Assembly (NCBI GenBank): GCA_023228195.1
Contig: JALOBR010000062.1
Location: forward strand, 1 to 8,689
DNA length: 8,689 bases
Reading direction: 5' to 3'
From: Candidatus Omnitrophota bacterium
Lineage (GTDB): Bacteria; Omnitrophota; Gorgyraeia; Duberdicusellales; 4484-171
Every line of letters starts with the position of its first letter. Position 1 is the first letter of the stretch. The notes under the pieces are model-generated. The model did no database searches and had not been told where the DNA came from. It was given only the letters and a program-made list of their open reading frames with translations. Below, in pieces: positions 1-6,007 of the stretch. The translations under genes were made by a program, and so were the position numbers.

Positions 1-76
1 TATGCCGGTATTCTGGTTTTTGTACATATGGAAAGAGTCAACAGCTAATAATTCATAAGTTTAACCAAACAAAGAT
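1..76 (+). other. window edge, possible tail of an upstream gene
   Basis: This stretch precedes the first complete gene and is too short to identify. All three forward frames are open from the window edge: one stops at 46-48 (ending HMERVNS), one at 56-58 (ending KESTANNS) and one at 78-80, which would overlap the next start codon as ATGA. I cannot tell which frame, if any, is the end of a real upstream gene. The short distance to the next gene and the shared orientation would fit an operon that continues to the left. Confidence 0.3.
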
Positions 77-1645
77 ATGAGTAAAACACCTACAAAAATT
101 GCTTTTCTCTGGCATATGCATCAGCCGTATTATAAATACCCGGATGCACAAGAATATTGCCTTCCCTGGGTAAGATTTCATGCGGTAAAAGATTATTATG
201 GGATGATACGCACCGTAGCGAAGTTTAGCAAAGTAAAAGTTTCCTTTAACTTTAGCGGAATATTGCTCGAGCAACTTTCCGATTATGTGTTTAACAGGGC
301 CCGGGATTATTATCTTACCCTAAGCCTTAAAAGCCCCGCCCATCTTAAAAAAGAAGAGAAAGACTTTATAATAAAAAGATTTTTTTCCGTAAATTTGGAA
401 AGAATTGTTAAGCCTAACAAAAGGTATCTGCAGTTATATAATAAGAAGCTTTCGCCAAAAGCAAAATTCAATTTACAGGATATTACTGACTTGCAATTAC
501 TTTTTAACATAAGTTGGTTCCATCCATACACATTGCGCGAAGATAAAAATTTAAAGAAACTGCTTCTTAAGGAGAGAAATTATACCCGCGCAGACATAGA
601 GTATGTAATAAAAAAACAGTATGAAGTAATGGATGAAATATTTCCGCTTTATAAGAAACTATACGACAGCGGAAGAATAGAATTGACATTAACCCCGTTT
701 CATCACCCGATAATGCCTATACTGTGCGATAGTGATGTGGTTAAGGAATTTTCTTATCTTAAGAAGCCGGTTTCACGGTTTATGCATCCGGAAGACTGTT
801 TTTGGCATCTTGAAAAATCCAAGGAAATATTTAGGAATGTTTTTGGACATGTTCCTCGCGGCAGCTGGCCATCCGAAGGAAGCGTGTCGGAAACGGTTTT
901 AACTTTATACGGCAAAGAGGGTTTTAAGTGGATAGGAGCGGATGAGGCAATTCTTTTTAAAAGTTTAACGACCGATTACGTTTCTTACGATATGATAAAA
1001 AACCAACGGCATATTATATACCGGCCGTATAAATTTAAAGACGTAGATATATTTTTCAGGGATAGAAATTTTTCCGATATGCTTAGTTTTATATATCAAG
1101 GTTGGGACGATGCGAAGTTTGCCGTAGATGATTTGCTTGCGCATTTTAAGCGTACCCATGATTTTGCTAGAGATATTTTTAAGGAAAGAGTGATAACGAT
1201 AATTATGGATGGAGAAAATGCCTGGGAATATTACAAAAATAACGGGATAGATTTTCTTGAAACTTTGTATTCTTCGCTCGAGAAAAATGACTATTTATCT
1301 ACGACAACACCGTCAGAGTTTTTGAAAAAGCAAACTTCACGGAAACTCGAAAGATTAAGCAGCGGTTCATGGATAAACGGTGATTTCGGCGTGTGGATAG
1401 GCTCGAAGAAGAATAATTATTACTGGAGCATATTAAGAAAAACGCGTGATTTGATAGAAAAAAGTAAAATTTCCGGAGTAAACCTTGAGGATCTAAAGAA
1501 TTATTTTTATCTTATTGAAGGGAGTGACTGGTTCTGGTGGAATACATTTGATGACTTTTTGGGAGAATTCAAAAAGATATTCTTCGCTTATGTAGAAAAG
1601 ATATATCATCTTTTGGGAAAAAAACCGCCAGCGCCCCTTAAGTAA
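77..1645 (+). CDS. GH57 glycoside hydrolase, amylopullulanase/alpha-amylase-like
   Basis: This 522-residue protein is a retaining alpha-glucan hydrolase of family GH57. The conserved regions appear in order: HMHQPYY near residues 13-19 (region 1), PFHHPIMPIL at 207-216 (region 2), GSWPSEGSVS from 262 with Glu267 as the expected nucleophile (region 3), IIMDGENAWEYY with Asp378 as the expected acid/base (region 4), and DWFWWNTFDD from 484 (region 5). The WPSEGS and DGENAW forms resemble the amylopullulanase/COG1449 branch more than the glucanotransferase branch, so cleavage of alpha-1,4 and perhaps alpha-1,6 bonds in glycogen or maltodextrin is likely; the exact specificity is inference. There is no signal peptide, so it should be cytoplasmic. 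ATG 77 is the only start that keeps region 1 intact; no good Shine-Dalgarno site precedes it. A second, different GH57 gene follows after 73 bases. Confidence 0.9.
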   Translation: MSKTPTKIAFLWHMHQPYYKYPDAQEYCLPWVRFHAVKDYYGMIRTVAKFSKVKVSFNFSGILLEQLSDYVFNRARDYYLTLSLKSPAHLKKEEKDFIIKRFFSVNLERIVKPNKRYLQLYNKKLSPKAKFNLQDITDLQLLFNISWFHPYTLREDKNLKKLLLKERNYTRADIEYVIKKQYEVMDEIFPLYKKLYDSGRIELTLTPFHHPIMPILCDSDVVKEFSYLKKPVSRFMHPEDCFWHLEKSKEIFRNVFGHVPRGSWPSEGSVSETVLTLYGKEGFKWIGADEAILFKSLTTDYVSYDMIKNQRHIIYRPYKFKDVDIFFRDRNFSDMLSFIYQGWDDAKFAVDDLLAHFKRTHDFARDIFKERVITIIMDGENAWEYYKNNGIDFLETLYSSLEKNDYLSTTTPSEFLKKQTSRKLERLSSGSWINGDFGVWIGSKKNNYYWSILRKTRDLIEKSKISGVNLEDLKNYFYLIEGSDWFWWNTFDDFLGEFKKIFFAYVEKIYHLLGKKPPAPLK

Positions 1646-1652
1646 AAAGCTG

Positions 1653-1708
1653 TCAGATATCAGTTATCAGCTTTCAGTAGCTGGCGGCTGAAGTTTGATA
1701 GCTGAAAG
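1653..1708. repeat. heptad inverted repeat array (TCAGNNN / CTGANNN)
   Basis: Eight consecutive 7-base units fill most of the gap between the two GH57 genes. Four units beginning TCAG (1653-1680: TCAGATA, TCAGTTA, TCAGCTT, TCAGTAG) are followed, without losing the 7-base register, by four related to CTGANNN (1681-1708: CTGGCGG, CTGAAGT, TTGATAG, CTGAAAG). The second block is approximately the reverse complement of the first, and AGCTTTCAG at 1669-1677 pairs perfectly with CTGAAAGCT at 1702-1710. The array ends 10 bases before the downstream ATG. It resembles short tandemly repeated repetitive (STRR) sequences known from several bacteria; its function is unknown. Confidence 0.8.
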
Positions 1709-1718
1709 CTTTAAAACC

Positions 1719-3764
1719 ATGGGGAAATTGTATTTTATATTCGGAGTCCATAACCACCAACCCGTAGGAAATTTCCCGCATATTTTTAAAGAAGCCTACG
1801 AAAAATGTTACTTTCCATTCCTTTCTCTTCTCGAAGATTTTCCTAAAGTAAAATTCTGCGTTCATAATTCCGGTCCGCTTTACGATTGGATGAAGGTCCA
1901 CGGTAAGGACTACCTTGAACTTCTTAAGAAAATGGTAAAAAGGGGCCAGGTTGAAGTCGTAAGCGGCGGGTATTACGAGCCAATTCTTCCTATAGTTTCC
2001 GACAGTGATAAATATGGCCAGATTAACCTGATGAATGATTTTATAAAAAAAGAATTTTTAAGCAAGCCTGCCGGCATATGGACCGCAGAAAGGGTTTGGG
2101 AGCCTTACCTGGCAAGAGTAATCGGCAATTGCGGTTTGAGCTATACATTTTTAGACGATACACATTTTCGTTTTGCAGGATTGCAGAATCCGGAGTTCTT
2201 CGGATACTATACAACAGAAGATGAAGGCTTGCCCGTGTCTGTGTTTCCTATAAGCAAAACCTTGCGGTATAAAATACCTTTTTCCGAAGCTGATGAAGCT
2301 TTCGGCGTTCTAAACGGTTTAAGGCAGAAAGAAGATACGTTGGTTACTCTTTTTGATGATGGAGAAAAGTTCGGGCTCTGGCCAGGTACCTACGATTGGA
2401 TTTATAACAAAGAATGGCTTAAGAAATTTTTAACTCTTCTTAGCGACTCGGATGTTGTCGAAACTATAACCGCTAAAGAGGCTTTTGAAAAATTCAAAAC
2501 TAACGGCATAGTTTATCTTCCCACAGCTTCTTACGAAGAAATGGGGGAATGGGTGCTGGAGCCCCAAAATTTCTTTGCATATGAAGGGCTTAAGGATTTG
2601 CTTAAAGCAAACGGTAAGCTGGAAGAATACAAAGATTTTGTAAGAGGAGGGTTCTTCCGCAACTTCTATCACAAGTATCCGAGGCTTAACTATATGCAGA
2701 AAAGAATGCTCTATTTAAGCCATAAAATAAATACAAAAGCAAATCCCGTTAAAGATAAGAAAATATTTACCAGCCTTTATAAAGCGCAGACTAATTGCGG
2801 ATATTGGCATGGAGTCTTCGGCGGTTTTTATCTCGGGCATATACGCTCTGCAGTGTATGAAAATTTAATTAATGCAGAGAATATGCTTGATGAAAAATAT
2901 AATGACGAAAAAATAGCGCTAGACTATGTAGATATAGACTTAGACGGTAACAAGGAAATAATGCTTAAAAACGATAAACTAATATGTTGTTTCTCGCAAA
3001 AAGGTGCGAGCCTTGTCGAAATGAGTCTGCGTGACCCAGCCATAAACCTTGTTAACACAATAACGCGAAGGGAAGAATCATACCATCAAAAGATTCTGCA
3101 GAACGCAAATAAAGAGGAAGGGGCTGTTTCTACTATACATGACATAATTAAACAGAAAGATAAGGATTTGGATGAATTCCTTATTTACGACCAATACGAA
3201 AGACTTTCCCTTATGGACCACCTTCTGGATAAAGATATTACTGTGGATGATTTCAATCTTCAAAAAGGCATAAGTACTTTAAGCGATGAGTTGTATAAAT
3301 GGAATGTTAAAAAAGAAAAACAAAAAGCAGCCCTTAGCTGTCATTTTTCTAACGGCGGGCTTGATTTTTCTAAAATAATCGAATTTTCCCAAAACTGCGG
3401 GTTTAATGTAAGCTATAAATTCAATAGAAAAAATGTCTTGAAGGATTATAATTTTGGTATAGAATTTAATATATCCTTATTGTCGCCTCGGGACATTTTC
3501 GTAAAAATCGGCAATGAAAAAATAGCATTATCCGAGCCAGGGGGGTTTAAGGAAACCAATTCCTTTACAATAATAGATACTTTTAAAAAGATAGTACTCG
3601 ATTTCAATTTTGATAAAGCACATATTTTTACTATGCCGGTATATTCGGTTTCTTCTTCAGAGTCGGGCTTCGAAAAAGTTTATCAGCAAATAGCAATTCT
3701 TTTTATATTTAAGCACAGGGACACGTTAAAGTTTTCTTTGGATATTAATCATAGTCACGATTAA
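1719..3764 (+). CDS. GH57 4-alpha-glucanotransferase/alpha-amylase with DUF1925 and DUF1926 domains
   Basis: This 681-residue enzyme resembles the Thermococcus litoralis 4-alpha-glucanotransferase (659 aa) over its whole length. Such enzymes move maltooligosaccharide segments between alpha-1,4-glucans. Visible motifs are HNHQPVGNF from residue 11, GGYYEPILPI from 83, WTAERVW with nucleophile Glu124, and FDDGEKFGLWPG with Asp213/Asp214, matching Glu123 and Asp214 of the archaeal enzyme. A DUF1925-type segment with YWHGVFGGFYL lies near 362-372. The C-terminal third is a DUF1926-type beta-sandwich ending with MPVYSVSSSESGFEKVYQ from 639. There is no signal peptide, so it is probably cytoplasmic and acts on the same glucan pool as the preceding enzyme. 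I chose ATG 1719 because it aligns with the family N-terminus; a TTG at 1695 in frame would add eight residues encoded by repeat DNA. No clear Shine-Dalgarno site is seen. Amylase rather than transferase activity cannot be excluded. Confidence 0.9.
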   Translation: MGKLYFIFGVHNHQPVGNFPHIFKEAYEKCYFPFLSLLEDFPKVKFCVHNSGPLYDWMKVHGKDYLELLKKMVKRGQVEVVSGGYYEPILPIVSDSDKYGQINLMNDFIKKEFLSKPAGIWTAERVWEPYLARVIGNCGLSYTFLDDTHFRFAGLQNPEFFGYYTTEDEGLPVSVFPISKTLRYKIPFSEADEAFGVLNGLRQKEDTLVTLFDDGEKFGLWPGTYDWIYNKEWLKKFLTLLSDSDVVETITAKEAFEKFKTNGIVYLPTASYEEMGEWVLEPQNFFAYEGLKDLLKANGKLEEYKDFVRGGFFRNFYHKYPRLNYMQKRMLYLSHKINTKANPVKDKKIFTSLYKAQTNCGYWHGVFGGFYLGHIRSAVYENLINAENMLDEKYNDEKIALDYVDIDLDGNKEIMLKNDKLICCFSQKGASLVEMSLRDPAINLVNTITRREESYHQKILQNANKEEGAVSTIHDIIKQKDKDLDEFLIYDQYERLSLMDHLLDKDITVDDFNLQKGISTLSDELYKWNVKKEKQKAALSCHFSNGGLDFSKIIEFSQNCGFNVSYKFNRKNVLKDYNFGIEFNISLLSPRDIFVKIGNEKIALSEPGGFKETNSFTIIDTFKKIVLDFNFDKAHIFTMPVYSVSSSESGFEKVYQQIAILFIFKHRDTLKFSLDINHSHD

Positions 3765-3765
3765 T

Positions 3766-3781
3766 GTACCTGGGCAGGTGC
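3766..3781 (+). other. short hairpin after the GH57 stop codon
   Basis: GTACCT (3766-3771) and AGGTGC (3776-3781) can pair as six base pairs, one of them G-U, around the loop GGGC directly after the stop codon. There is no T-run after it, so alone it is not a convincing terminator. It may simply protect the 3' end of the message. Confidence 0.35.
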
Positions 3782-3790
3782 ATTTGTAAA

Positions 3791-3843
3791 CACAGATGAT
3801 CGCAGATTAAATCATCTGTTTTTTGAATCTGTGATAATCTGTG
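3791..3843. repeat. decamer inverted repeat (CACAGATNAT / AATCTGTGAT)
   Basis: The left arm at 3791-3808 (CACAGATGAT + CGCAGATT) matches the reverse complement of the right arm at 3826-3843 (AATCTGTGAT + AATCTGTG) at 16 of 18 positions. Each arm is built from two units with a 10-base period. A nested perfect 9-bp inverted repeat also exists, ACAGATGAT at 3792-3800 with ATCATCTGT at 3811-3819. The design is the same as the array at 1653-1708, but the sequence and period differ. Confidence 0.75.
3792..3824 (+). terminator. possible intrinsic terminator within the decamer repeat
   Basis: The perfect 9-bp stem ACAGATGAT/ATCATCTGT with a 10-base loop runs straight into six T residues (3819-3824), as in a Rho-independent terminator after the GH57 gene. 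The stem has only three G-C pairs, so termination may be weak. The resemblance could also be a by-product of the repeat. If it works, the DUF2934 gene needs its own promoter. Confidence 0.35.
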
Positions 3844-3851
3844 TAATATAC

Positions 3852-3894
3852 CCCGCGCTTAAAGGAATTGCGCGGGTATTGCCCTTGTGGGCAA
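3852..3894 (+). promoter_or_regulatory. two tandem leader hairpins before the DUF2934 gene
   Basis: CCCGCGC (3852-3858) pairs with GCGCGGG (3870-3876) around an 11-base loop. TTGCCC (3879-3884) then pairs with GGGCAA (3889-3894) around the tetraloop TTGT. The second stem ends inside the AAGGAGG ribosome binding site, so the two G-C-rich hairpins in otherwise AT-rich DNA may set access to the start of the small gene. No known riboswitch class was recognised. Confidence 0.5.
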
Positions 3895-3899
3895 GGAGG
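3894..3899 (+). promoter_or_regulatory. strong ribosome binding site AGGAGG
   Basis: AGGAGG lies five bases before ATG 3905 and decides the start of the DUF2934 gene over an in-frame GTG at 3887, which would lie inside the leader hairpin. Its first base is paired in that hairpin. Confidence 0.85.
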
Positions 3900-3904
3900 G
3901 AAAA

Positions 3905-4090
3905 ATGGCTTTTCCAGGAAGAAAATCTTCTATAAATAACACAGCTTCAAAGATAGACGAAAAAAAGCTTAACCAAATGATAAAAGAGCGCGCGTATTAT
4001 ATTTGGGAGAGCAAAGGCAAGCCCCATGGCCAGGATCAAAAGATTTGGTTCCAGGCAGAAAAAGAAGTTTTAGCTAAGGTAAAGAGATAA
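3905..4090 (+). CDS. DUF2934-family small protein
   Basis: This 61-residue protein has a short polar N-terminus of about 25 residues rich in Ser, Asn and Lys. It is followed by a segment of about 30 residues matching the DUF2934 pattern: an IKERAYYIWESKGKPHG block and then a W-x-x-A-E-x-E element (WFQAEKEVL). Family members typically keep the R-A-Y-x-x-W-E-x-x-G-x-P-x-G and W-x-x-A-E spacing seen here. Their biochemical role is not established, though they are small, soluble and often encoded as stand-alone genes. There is no signal peptide or membrane segment. The gene is insulated from the GH57 gene by hairpins and a terminator-like repeat, and it has the best ribosome binding site in the window, which suggests it is well expressed. 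Its relation to its carbohydrate neighbours is unclear. Confidence 0.85.
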   Translation: MAFPGRKSSINNTASKIDEKKLNQMIKERAYYIWESKGKPHGQDQKIWFQAEKEVLAKVKR

Positions 4091-4198
4091 TTCTAGCTGC
4101 AGTAATGCCGTTAGTTTTATGCCGGAGCGAAATTGGTTGTTTTAGTTGAGGGAGACATCCCCGATGCGTTATTGCCGGGAACGTAAGTTTAAATTCAG

Positions 4199-4253
4199 CC
4201 TCGCAGAAGATATGTCAAAATTCCCTTCGGTAATTTTGACGCGTTCGGCGAGG
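4199..4253 (+). ncRNA. nested stem-loop (CCTCGC...GCGAGG enclosing a UUCG-capped arm)
   Basis: CCTCGC at 4199-4204 pairs with GCGAGG at 4248-4253. Inside it, GTCAAAATT at 4214-4222 pairs perfectly with AATTTTGAC at 4232-4240, and the loop CCCTTCGGT can form a C(UUCG)G cap. The two helices are separated by 9 bases on one side and 7 on the other, giving a two-tier hairpin. Whether it is a cis-regulator, a small RNA or a mobile palindromic repeat is not decided by the sequence. Confidence 0.45.
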
Positions 4254-4276
4254 TCAAGTTGATTACATAATTTTTA

Positions 4277-4304
4277 AGGCAGGAAGCCTGGAAAATTGTA
4301 AGGC
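4277..4304 (+). promoter_or_regulatory. mutually exclusive AGGC/GCCT pairings before the ACT ribosome binding site
   Basis: AGGC (4277-4280), GCCT (4286-4289) and AGGC (4301-4304) lie in a row, so the middle element can pair with either flank. The second pairing ends six bases before the GAGGAGG site. This has the form of a small two-state switch, but four-base stems can arise by chance. Confidence 0.25.
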
Positions 4305-4309
4305 CCATT

Positions 4310-4316
4310 GAGGAGG
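4310..4316 (+). promoter_or_regulatory. strong ribosome binding site GAGGAGG
   Basis: GAGGAGG lies five bases before ATG 4322 and fixes the start of the ACT-domain gene. Confidence 0.85.
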
Positions 4317-4321
4317 TATTT

Positions 4322-4717
4322 ATGAAAGCGGTAAAAGGCGAGGAACTCATATTGACCTGCGACAATAAGGTCGGAAAACTTGAGGAACTGACAAGCCTCC
4401 TGAAAAATAAAAACATCAATCTAAGAGGCGTTAGCGCTTTTGTCTATGATTCAAAAGCGGCATTTCGACTTATAACGTCCGATAACGTCAAAGCGAAAGA
4501 AGTTCTTAAAAACATAGGTTCTTTAGAGACAAAGGAAGTAATTATTGTAGATATGCCCGATGAAATTGGGCAGCTTAATACAATCGCAAAGAGATTAAAA
4601 GATGCCAATATAGATCTTACGCATATCTATGGAACCAGCTCCAAACCTCACGAATCAGCAATTATCGTATTTGCTTCAAGTGACAACAATAAAGCACTCG
4701 CAATTCTCGCTGCTTAG
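4322..4717 (+). CDS. tandem ACT-domain protein
   Basis: This 131-residue protein consists of two ACT domains and little else. The first spans about residues 8-68 and carries the DNKVGKLEEL turn-helix motif. The second spans about 72-131 and carries DMPDEIGQLNTI. Both show the beta-alpha-beta-beta-alpha-beta pattern, with the conserved Gly at the start of the first helix where ACT folds usually bind small ligands, most often amino acids. With no catalytic domain attached, it is probably a free-standing sensor or regulatory subunit; its ligand cannot be read from the sequence. A strong ribosome binding site and a long structured upstream gap suggest regulated expression. The GH1 gene begins 5 bases after its stop codon, so the two are probably co-transcribed and translationally coupled. 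Confidence 0.88.
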   Translation: MKAVKGEELILTCDNKVGKLEELTSLLKNKNINLRGVSAFVYDSKAAFRLITSDNVKAKEVLKNIGSLETKEVIIVDMPDEIGQLNTIAKRLKDANIDLTHIYGTSSKPHESAIIVFASSDNNKALAILAA

Positions 4718-4722
4718 GCTTA

Positions 4723-5991
4723 ATGTGCAATTGTATTTCTAAAAAGCATAATATCGATTCTTTGAATCAGCCTTCGTCTTCACGCAAGGTTGATTTTCCA
4801 TCCTCATTTTTGTGGGGAGCGGCTATTTCAAGCTATCAGACGGAAGGCGCAAATTATAATTCCGATTGGTATCTTTGGGAGAAAAAAAAGAAGATACAAG
4901 AAGCTGCCCGCGCCGCAAACCATTACGAACTTTTCTCCCGTGATTTTAAACTGGCAAAAGAGCTTAATCTTGGTGCTGTTAGATTATCTTTTGAGTGGGC
5001 CAGAATTAATCCTAAACCCGGAGTTTATATTGAAGAAGAAATAAATCATTATAAAGAAGTAATTCAAACGCTTAAAATCCTCGGTCTTAAGCCATTTGTT
5101 ACCCTTCATCATTTTACAAATCCCATATGGGTTGCTGAAAGCGGCGGTTTTGAGTCTTCAAAAAACATCGGCCATTTTTTAGAATATCTTAAAAGAATAG
5201 TAGAAGAATTCAAGGGCGATATCCAGCACTGGTCAATTTTCAATGAGCCGCTGGTATATGTGTATAATGGTTATATCTGCGGCAGATGGGCGCCTGGTGT
5301 AAAATCCATACGAATAGCCAGAAAAGTTTCCAGTAACATTACAAGTGCCTATATAGAGGGCTATAAGGAAATAAAAAGTATTTACAATGGAGAGGTCTCC
5401 TCTTATGTTTCTCTCGTAAACCATATAAGGAAATTTTCTCCCTGTCCTAATTTTAATTTTGGACAAAATTCTATCTCCGCCTGCCTTAAAGATAAGTTAT
5501 CCAATTTCGGAATAATTAATTATTTAACAAAAAAATCCTGCCTTGATTACCTGGCTGTAAACTATTACTGTAAAGAATATGTAAAGTTTAAAGGATTAGT
5601 AGGGGCAGAATGCATGCATCAATTCCATAAGGAACGAAAAAATTATTTAGGCTGGTATATTTATCCGCAAGGTTTTTACGAGCTACTTAAAAAGTTTAAG
5701 CATTACGACTTACCGATTTATATAATGGAAAATGGAACAGCTGAGATAGAGGATTCTTTGTACAAGGATTATCTGTCTTCTCATTTGCAATCTGTAGCAA
5801 GGGCAATCTCAGAGGGTGTAGACATAAAAGGCTATTTTTGGTGGTCATTAATAGATAATTTTGAATGGGATTACGGGTTTAGCCCTAAGTTTGGTTTAAT
5901 TGATGTAAATTATGACACATTCGAAAGAAGAATAAAACCATTTGCTCTTACTTATGCTAAAATATGCAAGGAGAATAGGATTGAAATATAA
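4723..5991 (+). CDS. GH1 beta-glucosidase
   Basis: This 422-residue protein is a retaining beta-glycosidase of family GH1. It carries the N-terminal signature FLWGAAISSYQTEG (Gln39), TLHHFTNP (His129/His130), WSIFNEP with acid/base Glu175, and IYIMENG with nucleophile Glu336, where Met replaces the commoner Thr. The C-terminal WWSLIDNFEWDYGF keeps Glu381-Trp382, the glucose-binding pair of non-phosphorylated-substrate enzymes, so a 6-phospho-beta-glucosidase is unlikely. It is slightly short for the family (usually about 440-480). About 23 polar residues, including two Cys, precede the barrel and do not look like a signal peptide, so a cytoplasmic beta-glucosidase is expected. There is no clear Shine-Dalgarno site and no other good start. 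The start lies 5 bases after the ACT gene stop, which suggests translational coupling. Confidence 0.93.
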   Translation: MCNCISKKHNIDSLNQPSSSRKVDFPSSFLWGAAISSYQTEGANYNSDWYLWEKKKKIQEAARAANHYELFSRDFKLAKELNLGAVRLSFEWARINPKPGVYIEEEINHYKEVIQTLKILGLKPFVTLHHFTNPIWVAESGGFESSKNIGHFLEYLKRIVEEFKGDIQHWSIFNEPLVYVYNGYICGRWAPGVKSIRIARKVSSNITSAYIEGYKEIKSIYNGEVSSYVSLVNHIRKFSPCPNFNFGQNSISACLKDKLSNFGIINYLTKKSCLDYLAVNYYCKEYVKFKGLVGAECMHQFHKERKNYLGWYIYPQGFYELLKKFKHYDLPIYIMENGTAEIEDSLYKDYLSSHLQSVARAISEGVDIKGYFWWSLIDNFEWDYGFSPKFGLIDVNYDTFERRIKPFALTYAKICKENRIEI

Positions 5992-6007
5992 TAATGTGGA
6001 TATAATG

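Larger units (their letters stand above)
4091..4321 (+). other. 231-base structured gap / candidate leader RNA of the ACT gene
   Basis: I find no open frame with coding character here. Several stems are visible: GGGA/TCCC around GACA (4150-4161), TGCGTT/AACGTA (4165-4170 with 4180-4185, one G-U pair), an outer helix CCTCGC/GCGAGG (4199-4204 with 4248-4253) enclosing a perfect 9-bp stem (4214-4222 with 4232-4240), and a short AGGC/GCCT stem near the ribosome binding site. The TGCCG motif recurs three times (about 4106, 4121 and 4173). This density of pairing before a gene for a ligand-binding ACT protein makes a regulatory leader plausible, but I do not recognise it as any known riboswitch, T-box, tRNA, SRP RNA, 6S RNA or tmRNA. 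A non-functional intergenic repeat is the main alternative. Confidence 0.45.

Noticed and set aside
1695..1718. TTG 1695 as the start of the second GH57 gene.
   Set aside because: The eight added residues are encoded by the heptad repeat, and the family N-terminus (GKLYFIFGVHNHQP) begins at ATG 1719.
3791..3843. CRISPR array as an explanation for the repeats here and at 6008-6146.
   Set aside because: Repeat units are only 7-10 bases, are in both orientations and have no unique spacers of regular length; no cas gene is present.
3887..3904. GTG 3887 as the start of the DUF2934 gene.
   Set aside because: It lies inside the leader hairpin and upstream of the AGGAGG site. ATG 3905 has ideal spacing from that site.
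4236..4271. TTGACG (4236-4241) with CATAAT (4266-4271) as a promoter before the ACT gene.
   Set aside because: The spacer is 24 bases, too long for a sigma-70 promoter.
4091..4321. tRNA, T-box, SRP RNA, tmRNA or a known riboswitch in the gap before the ACT gene.
   Set aside because: I find no tRNA T-loop motif, no T-box sequence, no conserved SRP loop, and no hallmark strings of the riboswitch classes I know.
5987..6006. Two TATAAT boxes (5987-5992 and 6001-6006) that could be a promoter for the patatin gene.
   Set aside because: No -35 box at 16-18 bases is seen. The closest, TTGAAA at 5981-5986, is only 14 bases from the second box. In AT-rich DNA this is weak.
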